IMG/VR virus record: IMGVR_UViG_3300020185_000092
Location: 1-43,872 of that record
DNA from: a virus
Length of the DNA stretch: 43,872 nt
Strand: one strand, 5' to 3'
Position 1 is the first letter of the stretch; each line of letters starts with the position of its first letter. Below the pieces are notes generated by a model. The model was given only the letters and a program-made list of their open reading frames with translations, was not told the DNA's origin and ran no database searches. This document shows, piece after piece, positions 41,001-43,872 of the stretch. The translations under genes and the position numbers were made by a program.

Positions 41001-43872
41001 TTTCATTTCTGAAATTCCCTTGATAGAACCTTCTGTAGATTCATAGGTAGTCATAATTGGAAACTGGTGTACGTATTTGCTTCGCTCTAGAACATGGCTT
41101 TCGATTACGTTATCGATCTTACCAGAGAATCTGGTTCCTGCAGGCACAAGTTGATTTAGAGCAACCGATATTGAATCGTCAATCCACTTATAAAATGAAG
41201 TGAACTTCTCTATATCAGGGTCGTTTTCAACATCATCAAAGAATCTATCTCTGAGGAAGTCAAGCATGTTGTATTTGTGGTGATATTTCTGATTTGGTTG
41301 GCCAATTAGGTTGTTGAAATCCAAAGCAGTTGAGAACATTTTCATCATCTCATCGGAGATGGATGCGTACATCGATTTCTCAAATGAATAGAAGTTGTCG
41401 GATACATCATCGTCAACAAAGAAGTTACGAGTTTCGTCATTCTTTATGGTGACCAAATCTGAGGACATCAAATCGGACGGTCTTCTTTTTATCGCAGAGA
41501 AGAGAAACTCATCACTGAACACTGTCGTAGAAGATGTGCTGAAGTTTATTGCATGTGCAGGCAAGCTTCTTTGAATAGTATCGGATAACGACCCATAATC
41601 ACTTGTCGCAGACCCAGAAGAAACATCAGTTACTTCAAAGTCACCACCAACAGCAGATCCAGTTATTGTATCAAATGCCCAATGGAAGGACAGTGTTTTC
41701 TCTCTTGGAGTTTCTATCGCATAGGTATCTACTAGGTCATTTTCTTGGGGATTATTGGCTCCGAATGAAGATGGATCATAAGCATGTCTATCGATTGCGT
41801 CATCAGATAGATAACTATGCCAATAGCGAACAGAGCCAAGTTTAACATCAGATTCGTACAGTACAGACCCAACAACATTTGTTCTATTGGCTCCTGCATA
41901 AAATACCTTGTCTGATGTAAATGTTGCAGCTGAGATGGATGATGATATGTAGAAAGAGTTCTTTTTGTTATTCCCCTCTGCCTCCACTCCGCTGAACTCA
42001 ACAAAGTAATTAGCTACTACGTTACCGGACACATTAGATCTAGGATAGTTCTCATGTTTCAGTCTGATTGCTAGGTTCCATTTATTAGTATTGTATTGTC
42101 CGATAAACCAGTCAGATTCAATATTGATTGATGATCCCGTTAGGACGAACTTTGCTCGTGGCTTCTCTCCGGGCAATAGAGAGGAATCAAGGCGTTCATG
42201 GACAACGTAAGCTGTTAGACCATAGTCCGGACTAGGAGTCGTGTAGGTCTGTCCTGAATGGAAGCCATATACTGATGCAGATAGTTGCCCAAAAGGATTG
42301 TATCCGGGCCTTGATGAATCAGGCTTCTCAGGTAGAATGATCTCCGCTTCATAAGTCATTGATCCTAGATAGTTTGTATCTCCGGGGATATAGATATTCC
42401 CAGCACTTGATGTGCTATAAATCGTTCCAGTTCTGTTGCCTTCTGCATTGAAATCCAAAAATCTCTTCTCAAATGACTTGAGTTCGTAGTTGTCCCTTAG
42501 TACGAAAGTAGAGTCGTCAGCGTATTTGTTAAGCTTTACGACATTCTGCCCTATACCTATGGAGTTAAAGAGGTTTCTGAAAGACTTTTCAGTTCCCTTG
42601 GTCTTGTAGATTGAGTTTATGTTATTATAAATGTTCTGATATATTGTATTCCTAACATCCTCTACAGCTTCAGCAAACATCTCTGAGTCTGCTTTTCCTC
42701 GTAAATTCTCCAAAATTGAAGCGTTAGAGAATAAGTTTGGAATAAAGAAGCCTTCGTTCTCCAAGATCTGTTTCGCGAAAGGCAAAGGCTTCTCACCTTC
42801 TCCAATGTATCTCTTATCGTGAATCTTATCTAGGAAGTCTATTTGGTGCCATACTGTATCAAGTTGGCTAGCCATTACTTGACAAAGGTTCTTCATCTGA
42901 CCGCCCGACTGTTCGTCACTCTCCTGCATCCATGAAGGCATAAACCTATAGAGCATTGAAGTGTTCGAAATATCCGACAAAGATCCGGAGGCAACCATCT
43001 CAGCTTTCTTGGAAACAACATCGGGGTGAGATGAGTAGACTATAGGATCCTTCCATTCTAATTCACCAAGAGCTTCCGTGATAGCAGAAGATGTACTTCT
43101 AAGGCTACTCACATAGCCTACAATCGATCCATTGTTCATTCTACCAGAGTAGTCTAGCGCATAGCTATCAATGGATGTATCGGTGGTTATACCCTCGTTA
43201 AACTTATAATATAATCCCAAGTCAAGATTAGCATCATTTTTATTTGTTCCGCCGCCTAACGGTTGGAACCAATTGTTATATACCTGTTCTGGTGTTCTTG
43301 CTTTTTTCCAAAACCTGAACTCATCAAGAGATATTTGAGATAGGCCATCTCCTGTTGTATATATTGCGAAAGGTCCAGATAGTGTTCCAATTGCAGCATT
43401 TATTCCCGAAGAGATGCCCCTAATTCTACCAACTTGAGAAGAGTCAGATTCTGTCTTTTCGAATACACCATTCTTAAAGACATTCATTTCAGTTCCAGAT
43501 GTATCTGATTTTAGTGATATTGCAAAATGGTTCCAATCTGCTGAAGTAACAGACGATGTAATATCCATCGATATAAGTGTAGATCCAGATACATAGTCCA
43601 AAGACAAATCATTTAGGGCAGCATCAACATAGACTTGAATTCTACCATTGGTTGCAGGGTCCGCCTCTCCATTCCAACAATCAAATATCATATCCAAAGG
43701 GGCTGTTGCATTAGCAGTCTTCTTCATCCAGAATTCGATAGCAAATCCTTCCGTTGGGTCGAAATCAAAGGCTCCCTCACGGCCACTTTCTGGGTCATAG
43801 ATACTAGAGAAATCGAAGGTTGAATCTAATGTCTCGCCGATCATCCCAGCAGACGCTGTGTGTGGGCCTCCT
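38064..43872 (-). CDS. Giant structural protein with two LamG-like domains; 5' end probably beyond the window
   Basis: At least 1926 residues from ATG 43844, but the frame stays open to the window edge (..GGPHTASAG before Met) and no Shine-Dalgarno site is properly spaced before that ATG, so the true start is probably further right. Residues about 20-225 resemble a LamG/concanavalin fold (FAIEFWMKKTANATAPLDMI, DWNHFAISLKSDTSG, ISLDEFRFWKKARTPEQVYN, GLYYKFNEG). A second occurs at about 1465-1660 (KSLSFWVNLDNETQTGRYVI, AWNHIVISWDG, LYDFWKLGNG). LamG domains bind glycans or proteins. A helical region at about 300-440 (QLDTVWHQIDFLDKIHDKRY, INSIYKTKGTEKSFRNLFNS) resembles phage tail components. 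A host-contact or baseplate-spanning role is likely but not proven. Confidence 0.86.
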   Translation of the reverse strand, partial: GGPHTASAGMIGETLDSTFDFSSIYDPESGREGAFDFDPTEGFAIEFWMKKTANATAPLDMIFDCWNGEADPATNGRIQVYVDAALNDLSLDYVSGSTLISMDITSSVTSADWNHFAISLKSDTSGTEMNVFKNGVFEKTESDSSQVGRIRGISSGINAAIGTLSGPFAIYTTGDGLSQISLDEFRFWKKARTPEQVYNNWFQPLGGGTNKNDANLDLGLYYKFNEGITTDTSIDSYALDYSGRMNNGSIVGYVSSLRSTSSAITEALGELEWKDPIVYSSHPDVVSKKAEMVASGSLSDISNTSMLYRFMPSWMQESDEQSGGQMKNLCQVMASQLDTVWHQIDFLDKIHDKRYIGEGEKPLPFAKQILENEGFFIPNLFSNASILENLRGKADSEMFAEAVEDVRNTIYQNIYNNINSIYKTKGTEKSFRNLFNSIGIGQNVVKLNKYADDSTFVLRDNYELKSFEKRFLDFNAEGNRTGTIYSTSSAGNIYIPGDTNYLGSMTYEAEIILPEKPDSSRPGYNPFGQLSASVYGFHSGQTYTTPSPDYGLTAYVVHERLDSSLLPGEKPRAKFVLTGSSINIESDWFIGQYNTNKWNLAIRLKHENYPRSNVSGNVVANYFVEFSGVEAEGNNKKNSFYISSSISAATFTSDKVFYAGANRTNVVGSVLYESDVKLGSVRYWHSYLSDDAIDRHAYDPSSFGANNPQENDLVDTYAIETPREKTLSFHWAFDTITGSAVGGDFEVTDVSSGSATSDYGSLSDTIQRSLPAHAINFSTSSTTVFSDEFLFSAIKRRPSDLMSSDLVTIKNDETRNFFVDDDVSDNFYSFEKSMYASISDEMMKMFSTALDFNNLIGQPNQKYHHKYNMLDFLRDRFFDDVENDPDIEKFTSFYKWIDDSISVALNQLVPAGTRFSGKIDNVIESHVLERSKYVHQFPIMTTYESTEGSIKGISEMKYDWEHGHAPLTNIDEEQNNVLWQQDRKVKAGLREELRVSRNNHSIQSSGLLRKEIGGATRISDTYANRRFAKIYDVAIVSQSSLHAGINFSREKNLSLFHESVAPAGVTTGPDNIITIGVGSGDGINRGVRNDDITGKRIFSATAKIESRASEEYGYEVKSDSVLPMNLVSGTVHSGYNNEVMSFFASDVIVSNLHHDSYGRNNEAGIQGPFTNSHVGGLQYRHIDINTYDSTKTVDVVTRTGESYSVGSIDVLNLGTLPYGTTVTVVDADGTSVTALYSGIYDLYDAEWTNVAELKLILEDKMNLSIVQTVDKLDLTQDTIGSSFNTTITTTNAGITVVGFSGGVVGSLSTTAVNLDGPSNRPEGWKIVFGEDLPGGDTDGAMGFVGPDYDASYPDLDLPRAFRYREETAKRPVNIRNIKTSTTSQKVGNYSNAIQLFSVAPEHQKTWAIEANEDPSVDILPPVTAGSLPETTHYQTLISRGPLHAGNVFGQMNNNRQIDSSLTEIQSLALNSADTTENFRMASSTSITGYSGYATGNKSLSFWVNLDNETQTGRYVIRALDAGANESFSLLFSSSSRLYYRVTGAGGTRTWYWNISYAFYANAWNHIVISWDGNTSNAPTLFSNGGSGIAATALSGPTGITTIYAPSKIYLLDDGATSHANYELQGSLQNFGIYSTLLDQAAAISIYNGGISLDTPVQTSDLYDFWKLGNGNGALEIGTPVSVGTIFSSSFGGTNALTSSGGVAIVAGNTTPTRWNTPYLVDITYDNVIATPRTDLTGSQRNINTRFSSPGGPEVQTLSFLDCWSQTYAANNALPFRNMTILADSGEVGTIRINDHLGHRRGLRTLRTLHQGRFGIDATYGSTVEATYSTNGSFNKQHRNSATKYVWNGETDITASLLEAELITNNTYDNAHINSMIPSSEFQYSWIRSGLTGSGGANLLDEQIILGYSPVEGKVSSSVGMVDAIVFQSGSTIFGS

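Overview
This window looks like part of a tailed double-stranded DNA phage genome, with every supported gene on the minus strand (read right to left). The portal (T4 gp20 type), the two-domain large terminase (gp17 type), the Mre11/Rad50-type recombination protein and the Rnl2-type RNA ligase place it in or near the broad T4-like myovirus group. Base composition is A+T-rich by eye. The style of the virion genes and small ORFs resembles marine T4-like phages, but nothing in the window identifies the host. No tRNA, rRNA, CRISPR array, integrase or insertion sequence was seen. Genes are closely packed, often joined by TAATG or ATGA overlaps.

Layout in transcription order. (1) 43872-24423: a virion structural block of ten genes, including two giant proteins (more than 1926 aa with two LamG-like domains, and 1385 aa), two paralogous structural proteins ending in a common domain, and two proteins with a GR-x5-6-G-x-F...DD-I-Y N-terminal signature. 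(2) 24417-17000: an early/middle block in which sigma70-like promoters (TTGACA/T, exactly 17 bp, -10) precede short operons. These encode a RuvC-like resolvase, a nucleotidylyltransferase, an RNA ligase 2, small proteins sharing an MKLTK N-terminal tag, a GIY-YIG homing endonuclease with a ribbon-helix-helix partner, a Toprim primase and two tandem pol-beta-type nucleotidyltransferases. (3) 16985-10128: an adhesin/tail-fibre region of exchangeable cassettes. Three copies of a terminator + AT-rich box + leader ORF unit precede adhesin genes. (4) 10103-6564: a short acidic protein and a single-chain SbcD-SbcC (Mre11-Rad50) fusion. (5) 6515-5507: three small membrane proteins, probably lysis or envelope related. 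(6) 5485-1: packaging genes, namely a zinc-ribbon protein, an unknown, the large terminase and the portal. The portal carries an HNH intein in its most conserved motif and runs off the left edge.

The early/middle genes supply recombination, priming and nucleic-acid repair. The late genes supply the tail and adhesins, envelope functions and DNA packaging. Selfish elements sit in the portal (intein) and beside the primase (GIY-YIG), where a decayed, divergent second copy of the primase 5' end remains.

The observations most worth following up are the triplicated boundary unit with internally deleted leader peptides, the primase-fragment/RHH/GIY-YIG insertion, the portal intein, the fused Mre11-Rad50 protein, and the shared MKLTK N-terminal tag.
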